Source of the DNA: Anaerolineae bacterium
GTDB taxonomy: Bacteria > Chloroflexota > Anaerolineae > Aggregatilineales > Phototrophicaceae
Length of the DNA: 64,000 nucleotides
Direction of reading: 5' to 3'
Assembly: GCA_020849765.1 (NCBI GenBank)
Contig: JADLAY010000035.1
Span: 39,931-103,930 of the forward strand
Made by a program: the position numbers and the translations under genes. Numbering within the stretch: the stretch's first letter is position 1; each line of letters starts with the position of its first letter. Shown piece after piece: positions 49,391 to 58,322 of this stretch. A model generated the notes under the pieces. That model was not told the origin of the DNA, made no database searches, and worked only from the letters and a program-made list of their open reading frames with translations.

Positions 49391-49548
49391 AGTGAACGTG
49401 GCAGATCCTAGACCCCCTCCCGATCTCACCTGAATGCTCCCTCTTCGCATGGTCAGTGTCCCTGCAATTCTCATCAGATGGATAGGCAATGGCGCTTGCG
49501 GCTTATGCTACAATAGCGCGACTTGAAGGCTGATACTCACAGGTCTCG

Positions 49549-51423
49549 ATGAGCACCTTGCCTGCCGATCAACGCTATGAATCCCCTGCGCGCCGCGGCC
49601 TCGACCCGTGGCTTGTGCGCCTGCCCATCCTTTTTTTCACCGGCGCCATTCTGACGCTGACGGCGCTCACGATCTTCGCCGGTGTGGCGCAGCTTGCATA
49701 CCGGGATCGGATTCTGGCAGGCGTTTCTTCGTACGGCCTCGACTTGAGCGGCATGACGATCAACGAGGCTATGAGCGCCTTAAACGGGCGCTTCACTTAC
49801 GACGACAGCGCCGTGTTCACCTTCCGCGATGCCGATCAATTCTGGCAGATGAGCGCCGGGGAACTCGGCGTCAGCTTCGACCCACAGGCGACGGCGACCG
49901 AGGCCTTTGCCGTCGGCCATTCCGGCAATCCGCTGCTGAACGTGGTCGACCAATTCCTGATCTGGCTCAACGGTCAGCGCATCACGCCGATCATCCGCTA
50001 CGATCAGAACGTCGCCACCGAGCGGCTGATGGCGATTGCGAGCGACCTCAACCGCCCGCCGGTCGATGCTACGCTCAGCATCAACGGCACGACGGTCAGC
50101 TCGACGCCGAGCAGCATCGGGCGCATGGTCAACATTCCCGCCACGCTGGAACAGCTCGAAGCGAATGTCCTCGGCCTGACGACCGGAGCCGAAGTGTCAC
50201 TCATCATCGAAGAAACGGCACCGCGCATTCGCGATGCGGAAGCTGCGGCGATCAAGGCGCGCAACGCGTTATCGTCCCCGCTGCTGCTGGTCGCTGAGGG
50301 GACATCCGCCGAAGGTACGGCGCTCGGCCCATGGACGGCCACGGTCGAGCAGATCGCCTCGTTACTCCAGGTTGGCCTGGTCGAAAATGTCGACGGCACC
50401 TTCAACTATGACGTCAGCTTCAACCCCAGCGCCTATCGGGATTACCTGGACACGCTTGCTGCGGGGTTGTTCCAACCGGCCCAGAACGCGCGCTTCCATT
50501 TCGTCGACGAGACGGGCCAGCTTCAGGTGATTCAGCCATCCGTGAGCGAGCGGCGTCTGGATGTGGCATCCACCCTGTCACGCATGGAAGATCAGGTCTT
50601 CAACCCCGGCAATCGCATCGTGCCGGTCGCCTTCGATTACCGCCCGGCACAGTATCACGACGACATGACCGCGGCTGAACTCGGCATCGTCGGCCTGATC
50701 TCCGAGGGCGATAGCTACTACACGGGCTCGTCACGACCGCGCATCGAGAACATCCTGCAGGCGACCGCTCGCTTCGATGGCATCATCATCGGCGCAGGCG
50801 AGACATTCTCGTTCAACCAGTGGGTCGGGGATATATCGCCGGAAGAGGGCTATGTCTCCGGACGCGTCATCTATGGCGGGCGCACTATTGATGGCGTTGG
50901 TGGCGGTGTGTGTCAGGTGAGTACGACCGCGTTCCGTGCGGCTTTCTATGGCGGCTTCCCGATCCTGGAGCGCGCCGCGCACGGCTATCGCGTCGGTTAT
51001 TATGAGTTGGGGGGCTTTGGCCCCGGCCTTGACGCCGCCATCTACACGCCGGATCTCGACTTCCAGTTCCTGAATGACACCGGCGCGCCGATCCTGATCG
51101 AGGCGTCCGTCTTCCCGGCGACGAATATGGTCCAGTTCCGCATTTACGGGGCAGATACAGGGCGGCAGGTCGTCAAAGACGGGCCGATGATCCGTGACGT
51201 GGTGCCCCCGGCGCCGACGCATTATGAGCCGAATGCCGATCTTCAGCCCGGCCAGCAGTTGCAGGTCGACATCGCGGCGGAAGGCTCCTACGTGCAGGTG
51301 ACGCGCATTATTCTCGATAGCTTCGGCAACGAGGTCGGGCGCGACATATTCGCCAGCCAGTACCAACCATGGGGCGCGATCATCCAGGTGCCGCCCGGCG
51401 ATCCACGTCTGCAAACCGGCTAG
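49549..51423 (+). CDS. VanW-family protein with peptidoglycan-binding-like repeats
   Basis: 624 aa. N-terminal membrane anchor (about 24-50, LPILFFTGAILTLTALTIFAGV), then an extracellular portion with two YoaR/PG_binding_4-like modules (about 60-200 and 215-350) and a C-terminal VanW domain (about 395-540) with GAGETFSFNQWVGDISPEEGYVSGRVIYGG and GVGGGVCQVSTTAFRAAFYGG. A G5-like extension (560-620) follows. VanW proteins are found near cell-wall genes; their reaction is unknown. A TACAAT at 49509-49514 may be its -10. The stop overlaps xseB by 4 bp, convergently. Confidence 0.92.
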   Translation: MSTLPADQRYESPARRGLDPWLVRLPILFFTGAILTLTALTIFAGVAQLAYRDRILAGVSSYGLDLSGMTINEAMSALNGRFTYDDSAVFTFRDADQFWQMSAGELGVSFDPQATATEAFAVGHSGNPLLNVVDQFLIWLNGQRITPIIRYDQNVATERLMAIASDLNRPPVDATLSINGTTVSSTPSSIGRMVNIPATLEQLEANVLGLTTGAEVSLIIEETAPRIRDAEAAAIKARNALSSPLLLVAEGTSAEGTALGPWTATVEQIASLLQVGLVENVDGTFNYDVSFNPSAYRDYLDTLAAGLFQPAQNARFHFVDETGQLQVIQPSVSERRLDVASTLSRMEDQVFNPGNRIVPVAFDYRPAQYHDDMTAAELGIVGLISEGDSYYTGSSRPRIENILQATARFDGIIIGAGETFSFNQWVGDISPEEGYVSGRVIYGGRTIDGVGGGVCQVSTTAFRAAFYGGFPILERAAHGYRVGYYELGGFGPGLDAAIYTPDLDFQFLNDTGAPILIEASVFPATNMVQFRIYGADTGRQVVKDGPMIRDVVPPAPTHYEPNADLQPGQQLQVDIAAEGSYVQVTRIILDSFGNEVGRDIFASQYQPWGAIIQVPPGDPRLQTG

Positions 51424-51632
51424 AGCGCTTCCAGGCTGCCGTCGTCCATCAATTTCTGTACGCGCAGTTCCGCTTCGTCGAGCAGCGCCTGGCAGCGCGT
51501 CGCCAGCTTGCGCCCACGCTCGTAGAGATTGACCGATTCGTCGAGCGGCAGTTCCCCGCTGTCGAGCCGCTCGATGATCGCCTCCAACTCTTCGAAGGCC
51601 ACCTCAAAGGTGAGTTCTTGAATATCGCTCAT
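51420..51632 (-). CDS. xseB: Exodeoxyribonuclease VII small subunit
   Basis: 70 aa. TFEVAFEELEAIIERLDSGELPLDESVNLYERGRKLATRCQALLDEAELRVQKL matches XseB along its whole length. It binds XseA to form the single-strand exonuclease VII. Its ATG overlaps the xseA stop by 4 bp. Confidence 0.97.
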   Translation of the reverse strand: MSDIQELTFEVAFEELEAIIERLDSGELPLDESVNLYERGRKLATRCQALLDEAELRVQKLMDDGSLEAL

Positions 51633-52834
51633 GAGTTTCCTTGTTCTTCGACACGCGCTTTGAATTCGCCGTCGTGAAGCTGCACCGTGACGCCCACGCC
51701 CGGTTTGGCCTCGTCGACCGAGGCGAGTCGTTCGCCGCTCTCGCTTAATGTCACAATCGCATAACCGCGTTCCAGAATCGCGCTGGGGCTGGCGCTTGCC
51801 AGAGCCGCCGTGCGTGCCGCCAATCGTTCGCGCAGCAAGCGCAGGCGCGCTCGCTGGCCGACGTTCAGGAGCGTTGTCCAGTCGTCGATGCGTTGGCGCG
51901 CATTACGCACCTGTGCCAGCGGAGATACCTGGCGTAGGCTCCATACCTGATCGTCGACGCGCTGGCGGCGCTGGCGCAGTGTCGTTGTGGCGCTCGCATC
52001 CAACGCGCGCACGATTTCATCCAGCGTGGCGCGCAGTTCCATGCTGTCCGGCGTCGCAAGTTCCGCCGCCGCCGATGGAGTCGGCGCACGCAGATCGGCA
52101 GCGAAGTCGGCGATGGTGAAGTCCGTCTCGTGGCCGACGCCGCTGATGACCGGAATGCGGCTGGCGGCGACCGCCCGCGCGACTCCTTCATCGTTGAAGG
52201 CCCACAGATCTTCGATGCTGCCGCCGCCGCGACAGAGCAGGATCACGTCGCAGTCGGTCTGTTCGTTCAGCTTGTTGAGCGCTTTCACAATCTGCGCGGG
52301 CGCTTCCACGCCCTGGACGAGCGTCGGTGACAGGATGACCTCAGCCATGGGATAGCGACGGCGCAGCACGTTCTGAATGTCCTGGAAGGCCGCTGCATCC
52401 GCCGAGGTGACGACGCCGATGATGCGCGGGTATTCCGGCAGCGGGCGTTTGCGCGCGAGGTCGAACAGCCCTTCTGCTTCCAGCCTGGCCTTCAACTGTT
52501 CGAATTGCAGATACAAATCGCCGACGCCTGCGGGGCGAATGCGATCCGCGTACAACTGGTAGACGCCGTTCTGCTCGTAGACGCTGATGGCGCCGTGGAC
52601 GAGAATCGCGTCGCCGTAGTCCGGTATGTAGGACTGCCGCTCCGCGCTCGAGCGCCACATTACGCACTTGAGCTGCGCCCTGCTATCCTTGAGCGTGAAA
52701 TAGAGATGCCCCGACGCGGCGCGCGTCATATTTGAGACTTCGCCTTCAACCCACACATCCTGCATGCGCTCGTCACGATCGAAAAGCTGGCGGACGTAAG
52801 CGGTCAATTCGGCGACAGAATAGGTGTCGATCAT
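51629..52834 (-). CDS. xseA: Exodeoxyribonuclease VII large subunit
   Basis: 401 aa. OB-fold N-terminus (YVRQLFDRDERMQDVWVEGEVSNMTRAASGHLYFTLKDSRAQLKCVMW), then the catalytic region (GVVTSADAAAFQDIQNVLRRRYP, DVILLCRGGGSIEDLWAFNDEGVARAVAASRIPVISGVGHETDFTIADFAADLRAPTPSAAAELATP) and a coiled-coil C-terminal half. Degrades single-stranded DNA to oligonucleotides. Start at 52834 (MIDTYSVAELTAYV); codons further upstream have no similarity. Confidence 0.97.
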   Translation of the reverse strand: MIDTYSVAELTAYVRQLFDRDERMQDVWVEGEVSNMTRAASGHLYFTLKDSRAQLKCVMWRSSAERQSYIPDYGDAILVHGAISVYEQNGVYQLYADRIRPAGVGDLYLQFEQLKARLEAEGLFDLARKRPLPEYPRIIGVVTSADAAAFQDIQNVLRRRYPMAEVILSPTLVQGVEAPAQIVKALNKLNEQTDCDVILLCRGGGSIEDLWAFNDEGVARAVAASRIPVISGVGHETDFTIADFAADLRAPTPSAAAELATPDSMELRATLDEIVRALDASATTTLRQRRQRVDDQVWSLRQVSPLAQVRNARQRIDDWTTLLNVGQRARLRLLRERLAARTAALASASPSAILERGYAIVTLSESGERLASVDEAKPGVGVTVQLHDGEFKARVEEQGNS

Positions 52835-52843
52835 CACAACCCT

Positions 52844-52872
52844 TTGGTTCTTGCCCTGCGACATTATACAAT
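52844..52872 (+). promoter_or_regulatory. Candidate promoter of the 98-aa gene and bioY
   Basis: TTGGTT (52844-52849), 17-bp spacer, TACAAT (52867-52872), 51 bp before the start at 52924. Confidence 0.5.
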
Positions 52873-52923
52873 TGTGCCTATATTTAACGAAAACGAGTCG
52901 CACACGACGAGGACGGCACCGAT

Positions 52924-53220
52924 ATGGCGTATCTCAATGCAGAGCAGCGCGAGGAGCTTGCGCGAGACCTGGTCAATCAGAAGTTCAACCAGGCGAAATG
53001 GCGTCTGTTGAAGATGGACCCGAAAGGGCGGCTGGTCTTTTTCCGCAACACGCAGGAAGTGGGCTATCTGATGACCCGGTTCGAACTGCCCACCAGCGGC
53101 GTTACGGTGACACTGTACGAACATCCTGGTTCGAAGACCAACCCGGAAACGCACAAAACCAAAGTGGCGAACACGATGGCTCAGGTCATCGTCGAACCCA
53201 CATCTGAAAACAAGGCATAA
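52924..53220 (+). CDS. Conserved-looking hypothetical protein, 98 aa
   Basis: Soluble, basic. N-terminal helices (AEQREELARDLVNQKFNQAKWRLLKMD), then beta strands with regular alternation (GRLVFFRNTQ, YLMTRFELPTSGVTVTLYEHPG) and a charged C-terminus. Good start context and 13-bp gap to bioY suggest a two-gene unit. No family recognised; nothing in it suggests biotin metabolism. Confidence 0.72.
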   Translation: MAYLNAEQREELARDLVNQKFNQAKWRLLKMDPKGRLVFFRNTQEVGYLMTRFELPTSGVTVTLYEHPGSKTNPETHKTKVANTMAQVIVEPTSENKA

Positions 53221-53233
53221 ACGGAGTAGCGGC

Positions 53234-53791
53234 ATGTTGCGTACACTTCCACAAACTCGCGATTGGACACAGGGACAGCGGCTCGCGAGTATCATCGCGT
53301 TCGCGCTGGTGACGGCGATCTCCGCCCGCATCAGCATTCCTATGGAACCCGTACCATTCACCTTCCAGCCCTTCGCTGTCTTGCTGGCGGGGATGATCCT
53401 GGGTGCGCGCGATGGCATGTTGAGCCAGTTGGTCTATGTCGGCATGCTCGCGATCGGTCTGCCACTCGACTCGCGCGCGCTGGGGGCCGCGGCATTGCTG
53501 GGGCCGACGGCGGGCTACATCTATGGCTTCGTTCCGGCGGCCTTCGTCGTCGGTTGGATTGCCCAGCAGCGGAAGAGCGCCTTCTGGCTGCGGCTAGTGG
53601 CGGGTGTCGCCGGTATCGCCGTCATTTATGTGTTCGGCCTTTCATGGCTGATGGCGATGCGAGCGCTCGATTTCAATGCCGCGTGGATGGCGGGCGGCGC
53701 CGCCTTCATCCTGCCGGATCTGGTCAAAGTCGTGATTGCTGCGTCGCTGACCCAGGGCGGGCGCATCCTCTGGGATCAGTGGCACGCCTAG
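53234..53791 (+). CDS. bioY: Biotin transporter BioY (ECF S component)
   Basis: 185 aa with six membrane helices. ALVTAISARISIPMEPVPFTFQPFAVLLAGMILGARDGMLSQLVYVGMLAIGLP is the diagnostic BioY core, with GPTAGYIYGFVPAAFVVGW following. It captures biotin for uptake, alone or with the ECF ATPase module, whose genes (ecfA/ecfT) are not in the window. A terminator follows. Confidence 0.95.
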   Translation: MLRTLPQTRDWTQGQRLASIIAFALVTAISARISIPMEPVPFTFQPFAVLLAGMILGARDGMLSQLVYVGMLAIGLPLDSRALGAAALLGPTAGYIYGFVPAAFVVGWIAQQRKSAFWLRLVAGVAGIAVIYVFGLSWLMAMRALDFNAAWMAGGAAFILPDLVKVVIAASLTQGGRILWDQWHA

Positions 53792-53858
53792 CGAAAGCGC
53801 AAACGTTCGCACATCGCATGACATTGTGAAGCGCGGTCTGCTTGGTGGCACGTCACCT

Positions 53859-53882
53859 GAAGAGCAGATGCGCTTCTTTTTT
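53859..53882 (+). terminator. Rho-independent terminator after bioY
   Basis: GAAGAGC (53859-53865), loop AGAT, GCGCTTC (53870-53876; one mismatch), then six T. 68 bp past the bioY stop. Confidence 0.7.
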
Positions 53883-54044
53883 GCCGCCAGGATGCATTGT
53901 CTCTACGGATGAATTCAGCCGCTTATCGCTAGCGGCCAGCGATCTCCGCTGCCGCGGTCGTCCAGGGCTGGAAATCAACGTCGCGGTACGGATAGACGAT
54001 CGAGTAGTGGCTGCATCGAGGGTCAAAGCCAACGTGTTGCCGCA

Positions 54045-54281
54045 CTACTCGCCTTCGTCCAGCGCTTGGCCGTTGATCGAGACTTCCTCCAACCGGGCGC
54101 CGGGAAGCACGAGGCTGGCCTCTGCGTTGAACGGGCTCGTGATTTCGAGCGTGATGTATCCGGTCTCGTCGAAGCGCCAGTCGCTTTCGTAGGCGCCTGC
54201 TGACGAGCGGTAACGCGCTCTGGCCCATTCGAGTGATTTATTCGGCTTGGGCGCGATGCGTGCATGGCGGAAGCCGGTCAC
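54045..54281 (-). pseudogene. Remnant of an alpha-L-rhamnosidase C-terminal domain
   Basis: The minus-strand frame reads GFRHARIAPKP, LEWARARYRSSAG, AYESDWRFDETGYITLEITSP and ASLVLPGA. This is the pattern of the C-terminal beta domain of GH78 alpha-L-rhamnosidases (GFxxIxIxPxP ... LxWAxxxYxSxxG ... SxWxxx). Only this ~75-residue end is found: the catalytic domain is missing and the strand upstream is antisense to the uxaC remnant. The ending is probably frameshifted, since an ordinary C-terminus is not seen after the stop at 54045. It is a decayed fragment, not a working gene. Confidence 0.7.
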
Positions 54282-54788
54282 GACGTCGGCAACTACCGCG
54301 ACCACAATCCCATGATCTTCAGCCACTTTGGCCGGGATATGGGCGCGGACATCCCGCTGGCGAGCGAGTTCACGATCAATCTCAAGCCCCTGCTCGACCG
54401 CTTTGGCAGCACGTCGCGTTTGACGCTGGTGCTCTTCAACCTCGATGAAACCACCTACAGCCGCGAACTGGCGCCGTTGGCGGGGCACTATCCTGCCCTG
54501 TGTCTGGGGCCGCCGTGGTGGTTCTTCAACAGCGTCAACGGCATGCGCCGCTACTTCGATGCGGTGGTCGAAACGGCGGGCATCTACAACCTGGCCGGTT
54601 TCAACGACGATACGCGCGCCTTTCCGTCGATCCCGGCGCGCCATCAGATCTGGCGGCGCCTTGCCGCCGATTGACTGGCCGGTCTGGTGCTCCAGGGTAT
54701 GATTGATGAAGAGGATGCTGCTGAGATGGCCGTCGACCTGACGTACAATTTGGCGAAGAACACTTATCACCTGGGAGATTCAGCATGA
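54264..54788 (+). pseudogene. uxaC: Truncated uronate isomerase remnant with an internal stop
   Basis: The frame carries the C-terminal third of UxaC: NYRDHNPMIFSHFGRDMGADIP, LKPLLDRFGSTSRLTLVLFNLDETTYSRELAPLAGHYPALCLGPPWWFF, ETAGIYNLAGFNDDTRAFPSIPARHQIWRR. It then hits TGA at 54672-54674. The same frame goes on with LAGLVLQGMIDEEDAAEMAVDLTYNLAKNTYHL up to TGA at 54786-54788, the genuine UxaC C-terminus. About 300 N-terminal residues are absent; upstream sequence belongs to the rhamnosidase remnant. Its last stop overlaps the start of uxaE in an ATGA, the relic of a coupled operon. Confidence 0.87.
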
Positions 54789-56206
54789 TCGCGCCGTCCA
54801 CAATCGATGCGTCGCGCGTCGAGCATAATGGCATTACCTATTATCTGATCGATACAGGCGACGGCGACCGGCGACTGGTCGTCCTGGGCGATAGCACGGG
54901 ATTCGTCGGCCTGACGAGCGCTGATGGCCTGATCTGCGAACTCACGGCGGCGAATGCCGCGGCGCTGCGTGAGCGTCTGGAATGGCTGCGACCTGTCCCC
55001 TTAGGATTGCGCACATCCGCAGGCTTCGGCGATCGCCTGGGTATCGCTACGCCTGGACACATCGCGGCAGTGCGCGGGACAGGCGTAGCGCCGATCTTCG
55101 CCCAGCAATCCGTGCGTGAGAATACGCGCACGGGGCGCACACCACAGGAAGTTGTCGACGACGCGATGTGGGGGGTGTTCGAGGCGGGCTGGCGCGAACC
55201 GTGGGGCGCGGACGCGGATCATCTGAAGCTGGTCGCCGATATTCCCACATTTGTGGCGGCGGGCTACACCTTCTTTACGATTGACCCCGGCGATCACGTA
55301 GATGATGCTGCGGAGACGGACAGCTTAAGCACGCTGCAAGCAAAAGTCAGAGCGCTCGATTGGCGGACGCTCAAGTCTTCACTGGACGAGACGCGCGCAC
55401 ATTTCTTGAACGCGTTTGCGCTGGATGGCGTGACGCTGAGCTTTGACGAACAGACCCTGCTCAAGGCCGTGGTCAAATATGGCGGCGCGATTGCCCACAC
55501 CGCGCGCATGCACGATGCGCTGCGCGACCACACGGAAGGTCGTCCGTTCGAACTGGAGATGAGCGTCGACGAAACGGGCACGACCACGTCACTGCACGAG
55601 CACTTCTACATCGCGTCGGAATTGACCCGGCTGGGCGTCACTTTCGTCAGTCTGGCGCCGCGCTTCGTCGGGCGCTTCGAAAAAGGTGTCGACTACATCG
55701 GCGATCTGGACAAGCTCGACCAGAACATCGCCGGGCACGCGGCCGTCATGCGCCACTTTGGCAATCGCTACAAGCTCAGCCTGCACACCGGCTCGGATAA
55801 ATTCGGCGTCTATCCGATTGCCATGCGCCACACCGAGGGGCATGTCCATCTCAAGACCGCCGGGACGAGCTATCTCGAAGCGCTGCACATGATCGCCTCG
55901 GTCGATCCGGCGTTCTTCCGTGAGATCCTCGACTTCGCCCGCGACCGCTACGAGACCGACCGCAAGTCGTATCACGTCTCGGCGCGGCTGGAGCAGGTCG
56001 CGAGAGCGGGCGATTTGACTGATTCGCAGCTGCCGGAGCTCTTCTCCCAATTCGATGCGCGCCAGGTGCTGCACGTCACCTTTGGCTCGGTCCTGGATGC
56101 CTTCGGCGACCGCCTGGCTGCGACGCTCAAGCACAATCGCGCCGAATACTACGGCTACATCCAGCGCCACTTCGACCGGCATCTTGAGGCGTTCAAGACG
56201 GTCTAG
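54785..56206 (+). CDS. uxaE: Tagaturonate epimerase (UxaE)
   Basis: 473 aa. RTSAGFGDRLGIATPGHIAAVRG, IFAQQSVRENTRTGRTPQEVVDDAMWGVFEAGW, FFTIDPGDHVDD, ELEMSVDETGTTTSLHEHFYIASELTRLGVTFVSLAPRFVGRFEKGVDYIGD and LSLHTGSDKFGVYP match tagaturonate epimerase (TM0440-like), which interconverts D-tagaturonate and D-fructuronate in galacturonate catabolism. The frame is intact. Its start overlaps the stop of the decayed uxaC, which normally makes its substrate, so it may now depend on another isomerase or be losing function. No uxaB/uxuB or kdgK-like gene is present nearby. Confidence 0.9.
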   Translation: MIAPSTIDASRVEHNGITYYLIDTGDGDRRLVVLGDSTGFVGLTSADGLICELTAANAAALRERLEWLRPVPLGLRTSAGFGDRLGIATPGHIAAVRGTGVAPIFAQQSVRENTRTGRTPQEVVDDAMWGVFEAGWREPWGADADHLKLVADIPTFVAAGYTFFTIDPGDHVDDAAETDSLSTLQAKVRALDWRTLKSSLDETRAHFLNAFALDGVTLSFDEQTLLKAVVKYGGAIAHTARMHDALRDHTEGRPFELEMSVDETGTTTSLHEHFYIASELTRLGVTFVSLAPRFVGRFEKGVDYIGDLDKLDQNIAGHAAVMRHFGNRYKLSLHTGSDKFGVYPIAMRHTEGHVHLKTAGTSYLEALHMIASVDPAFFREILDFARDRYETDRKSYHVSARLEQVARAGDLTDSQLPELFSQFDARQVLHVTFGSVLDAFGDRLAATLKHNRAEYYGYIQRHFDRHLEAFKTV

Positions 56207-56227
56207 GCAGTGCGCAGCCTGCGTCGC

Positions 56228-57382
56228 TCAAAACAGGCGCAGCTGCTGCGCCGGGCGCTGCCCATCGAGCAGGATGTAAGGCGCAGTCTGTTCGGGGGCG
56301 CGCATCAGTTTGCCCAACTGGCCGATGTCGATCAGCTTGCGCTGGCGGCGTGCGCGGATGATGGCATCGGCGGTCTTCGGGCCGATGCCGGGGACGCGCA
56401 TCAGTTGCTCGCGGTCGGCGGTCATCAGGTCGATCGGTGTCTCGGCCAGATTGACTTCGGCCCAGGCCCGTTTCGGATCGAGATCGAGGCGGAGGTTACC
56501 CTCGCCGACAAATGGCAGTTCTTCAACTTCCCAGGCGTAATCACGCAACAGGAAGCTGGCCTGATACAAGCGGTGTTCGCGCAGCGGATCGGTCGGCGCG
56601 ACATTTTCGAGCGGCGTCTGTGTGATCGGATGAAAGCCGGAATAGTAGACACGCTTCAGCCCGGCTTGCCGGTAAAGTTGGCCACTGAGCGAGAGTAATT
56701 CCAGATCCGTGTCGCCGACCGCGCCGACGACGAACTGCGTGACGCTGCCTGCCAGTTTCTCGTGTGGATGCTCGCGCCGGATCTGGGCAGCCAGCATCAA
56801 CATGTCCAGCAGTTCGCGCGTGAATTCTTTCTTGGGGGCGAGTGCTTCCAGGCGCGCTTGCGTTGGCGCTTCCAGGTTGACCGAGATCCGGTCGGCCAGC
56901 TGCATCGCGCGATAGAGCTGATCGTACTCCGAGCCGGGCATGATCTTCAGGTGGACGTAGCCCTTATAGTGATACTTGCGGCGCACGATCTCCGCCGTGT
57001 CGATGATTTTGTCCTGCGTGGTCACGCCGCCCTTGATGATGCCCGACGACAGGAACATGCCATCGACCTGACCCGCACGACTCAGTTCGTCTAGCGCGCC
57101 TGCCATCTCGTCCGGCGTGAACCGCACCCGTTTGGTCTTGCTTCGCCCGGCACGGAAGGGGCAGTAGTAACAGTTGCGCTCGCAGGCCGTAGTCATCATC
57201 GACTTGAGCACCGGCATTTTGCCGCGCGGCGTCGAGACGTTGGAGATGCACTCGGCCAGGCTGTGAGATTGGTAGCGCTCGCGCCGCTCCTGCTCAGGCT
57301 GATCGCCTGCCGGTTCAAATTCGGTCGCATCGGCGATCTGTATCAGTTTTTCGAGCGTGCTTGGCTGGGTGCGTACGTGCAT
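56228..57382 (-). CDS. Radical SAM-HhH putative DNA modification/repair protein
   Basis: 384 aa. The radical SAM cluster motif is CxxxCxxC in TTACERNCYYCPFRAGRSKTKRVRFTPDE. Ahead is a conserved N-terminal block (ISNVSTPRGKMPVLKSMM); behind, SSGIIKGGVTTQDKIIDTAEIVRRKYHYKGYVHLKIMPG. The C-terminus has a helix-hairpin-helix (LMRVPGIGPKTADAIIRARR) for DNA binding. This matches the family often paired with a uracil-DNA glycosylase-like protein (rSAM_link_UDG type). No such partner is encoded nearby in the window. Confidence 0.9.
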   Translation of the reverse strand: MHVRTQPSTLEKLIQIADATEFEPAGDQPEQERRERYQSHSLAECISNVSTPRGKMPVLKSMMTTACERNCYYCPFRAGRSKTKRVRFTPDEMAGALDELSRAGQVDGMFLSSGIIKGGVTTQDKIIDTAEIVRRKYHYKGYVHLKIMPGSEYDQLYRAMQLADRISVNLEAPTQARLEALAPKKEFTRELLDMLMLAAQIRREHPHEKLAGSVTQFVVGAVGDTDLELLSLSGQLYRQAGLKRVYYSGFHPITQTPLENVAPTDPLREHRLYQASFLLRDYAWEVEELPFVGEGNLRLDLDPKRAWAEVNLAETPIDLMTADREQLMRVPGIGPKTADAIIRARRQRKLIDIGQLGKLMRAPEQTAPYILLDGQRPAQQLRLF

Positions 57383-57407
57383 CTGGTTGATCCGCCCACA
57401 GACTACA

Positions 57408-57445
57408 AAAACACCTGTTCTATTTTACTTTAGAACAGGTGTTTT
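57408..57445 (-). terminator. Strong Rho-independent terminator after nadE
   Basis: AAAACACCTGTTCTA (57408-57422) pairs perfectly with TAGAACAGGTGTTTT (57431-57445) around an 8-nt loop; minus-strand T run follows. It separates nadE from the radical SAM gene. The A/T-flanked stem is close to bidirectional. Confidence 0.9.
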
Positions 57446-57467
57446 GATCAAGCTGGGGCTGGATTGG

Positions 57468-58322
57468 CTAGCGGCCCGTGAAGTCGCGCAGATAGAGGAA
57501 GTCGTGCCCCAGGCTTCTCAAGCTGAGCTTGGCGACGTTGGGCATCGTACGTTTGTAGTGATTCGACTTGACCCGCTGCCAGACGCCTTCGACAAACGGG
57601 CGGGCAAAGCCTTCGTCTACGGCCTCGTCAAGGGTGTAGCGCTCGTCGACCAGCAGGTAGAGCAGTTGATCGACCTCGGCATAGGTATAGCCCAGTTCGC
57701 CCTCGTCTGTTTGCCCAACCCACAGGTCCGCCGATGGCGGCTTATCGAGGATAGCCTGTGGCACATTCATCGCGGCGGCCAACTGGCGAATCTGCGTCTT
57801 GTACAGGTCGCCGATCGGCTGCAGCGCGACACCGCTGTCGCCGTAGATGGTCGAGTAGCCGAGCAGAATCTCGGTCTTGTTGCTCGTCCCCATGACCAGA
57901 CCGCCCCAGGCAGCCGATTGATCGTAGAGGATGGTCATGCGCAGGCGCGCCATGATGTTGCCCTTGCGCACGTTGCTCATGTCCGGGAAACGCTCGATCA
58001 GCGGATCGGCCATCTCGGTGATCGGCACGGTCAACGCCGTCAGTCCCAACGCCTGGATTACGCTCTCGGCGTCGTTCAGGCTGTCCTCGGATGACGATTT
58101 GTACGGCATCCTGACCGCCATCACGTTTTCCGCGCCGAGCGCTTCCGCCGAGAGATAGGCCGACAGTGCCGAGTCGATGCCGCCGGACAGGCCGATGACC
58201 GCGCGCTTGACGCCCGCCTTGGCGAGCTGATCCTGGATGAAGCCGACGATCATGCGGCGGGCGATGTCCGTGTTGATGTTCAGTCTGGGGGTGATGTCGG
58301 TGTGGGTCGCTGGTGCGCTCAT
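57468..58322 (-). CDS. nadE: NAD synthetase domain protein
   Basis: 284 aa. P-loop SGGIDS at 46-51, MGTSNKTEILLGYSTIYGDSGVALQPIGDLYKTQIRQLA and ILDKPPSADLWVGQTDEGELGYTYAEVD are canonical NadE motifs. It adenylates nicotinate adenine dinucleotide and amidates it to NAD. It has no glutaminase domain of its own. That domain is supplied by the adjacent gene, whose stop overlaps this start by 4 bp, giving a two-gene glutamine-dependent enzyme. Confidence 0.95.
   Translation of the reverse strand: MSAPATHTDITPRLNINTDIARRMIVGFIQDQLAKAGVKRAVIGLSGGIDSALSAYLSAEALGAENVMAVRMPYKSSSEDSLNDAESVIQALGLTALTVPITEMADPLIERFPDMSNVRKGNIMARLRMTILYDQSAAWGGLVMGTSNKTEILLGYSTIYGDSGVALQPIGDLYKTQIRQLAAAMNVPQAILDKPPSADLWVGQTDEGELGYTYAEVDQLLYLLVDERYTLDEAVDEGFARPFVEGVWQRVKSNHYKRTMPNVAKLSLRSLGHDFLYLRDFTGR

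Noticed and set aside
54672..54674. Selenocysteine or recoded TGA in uxaC
   Set aside because: UxaC has no selenoprotein forms that I know of, and about 300 N-terminal residues are missing, so decay is the simpler explanation.
54282..54770. Minus-strand open frame opposite the uxaC remnant
   Set aside because: Only the part below about 54281 shows rhamnosidase similarity; the rest is the antisense of the uxaC sequence.
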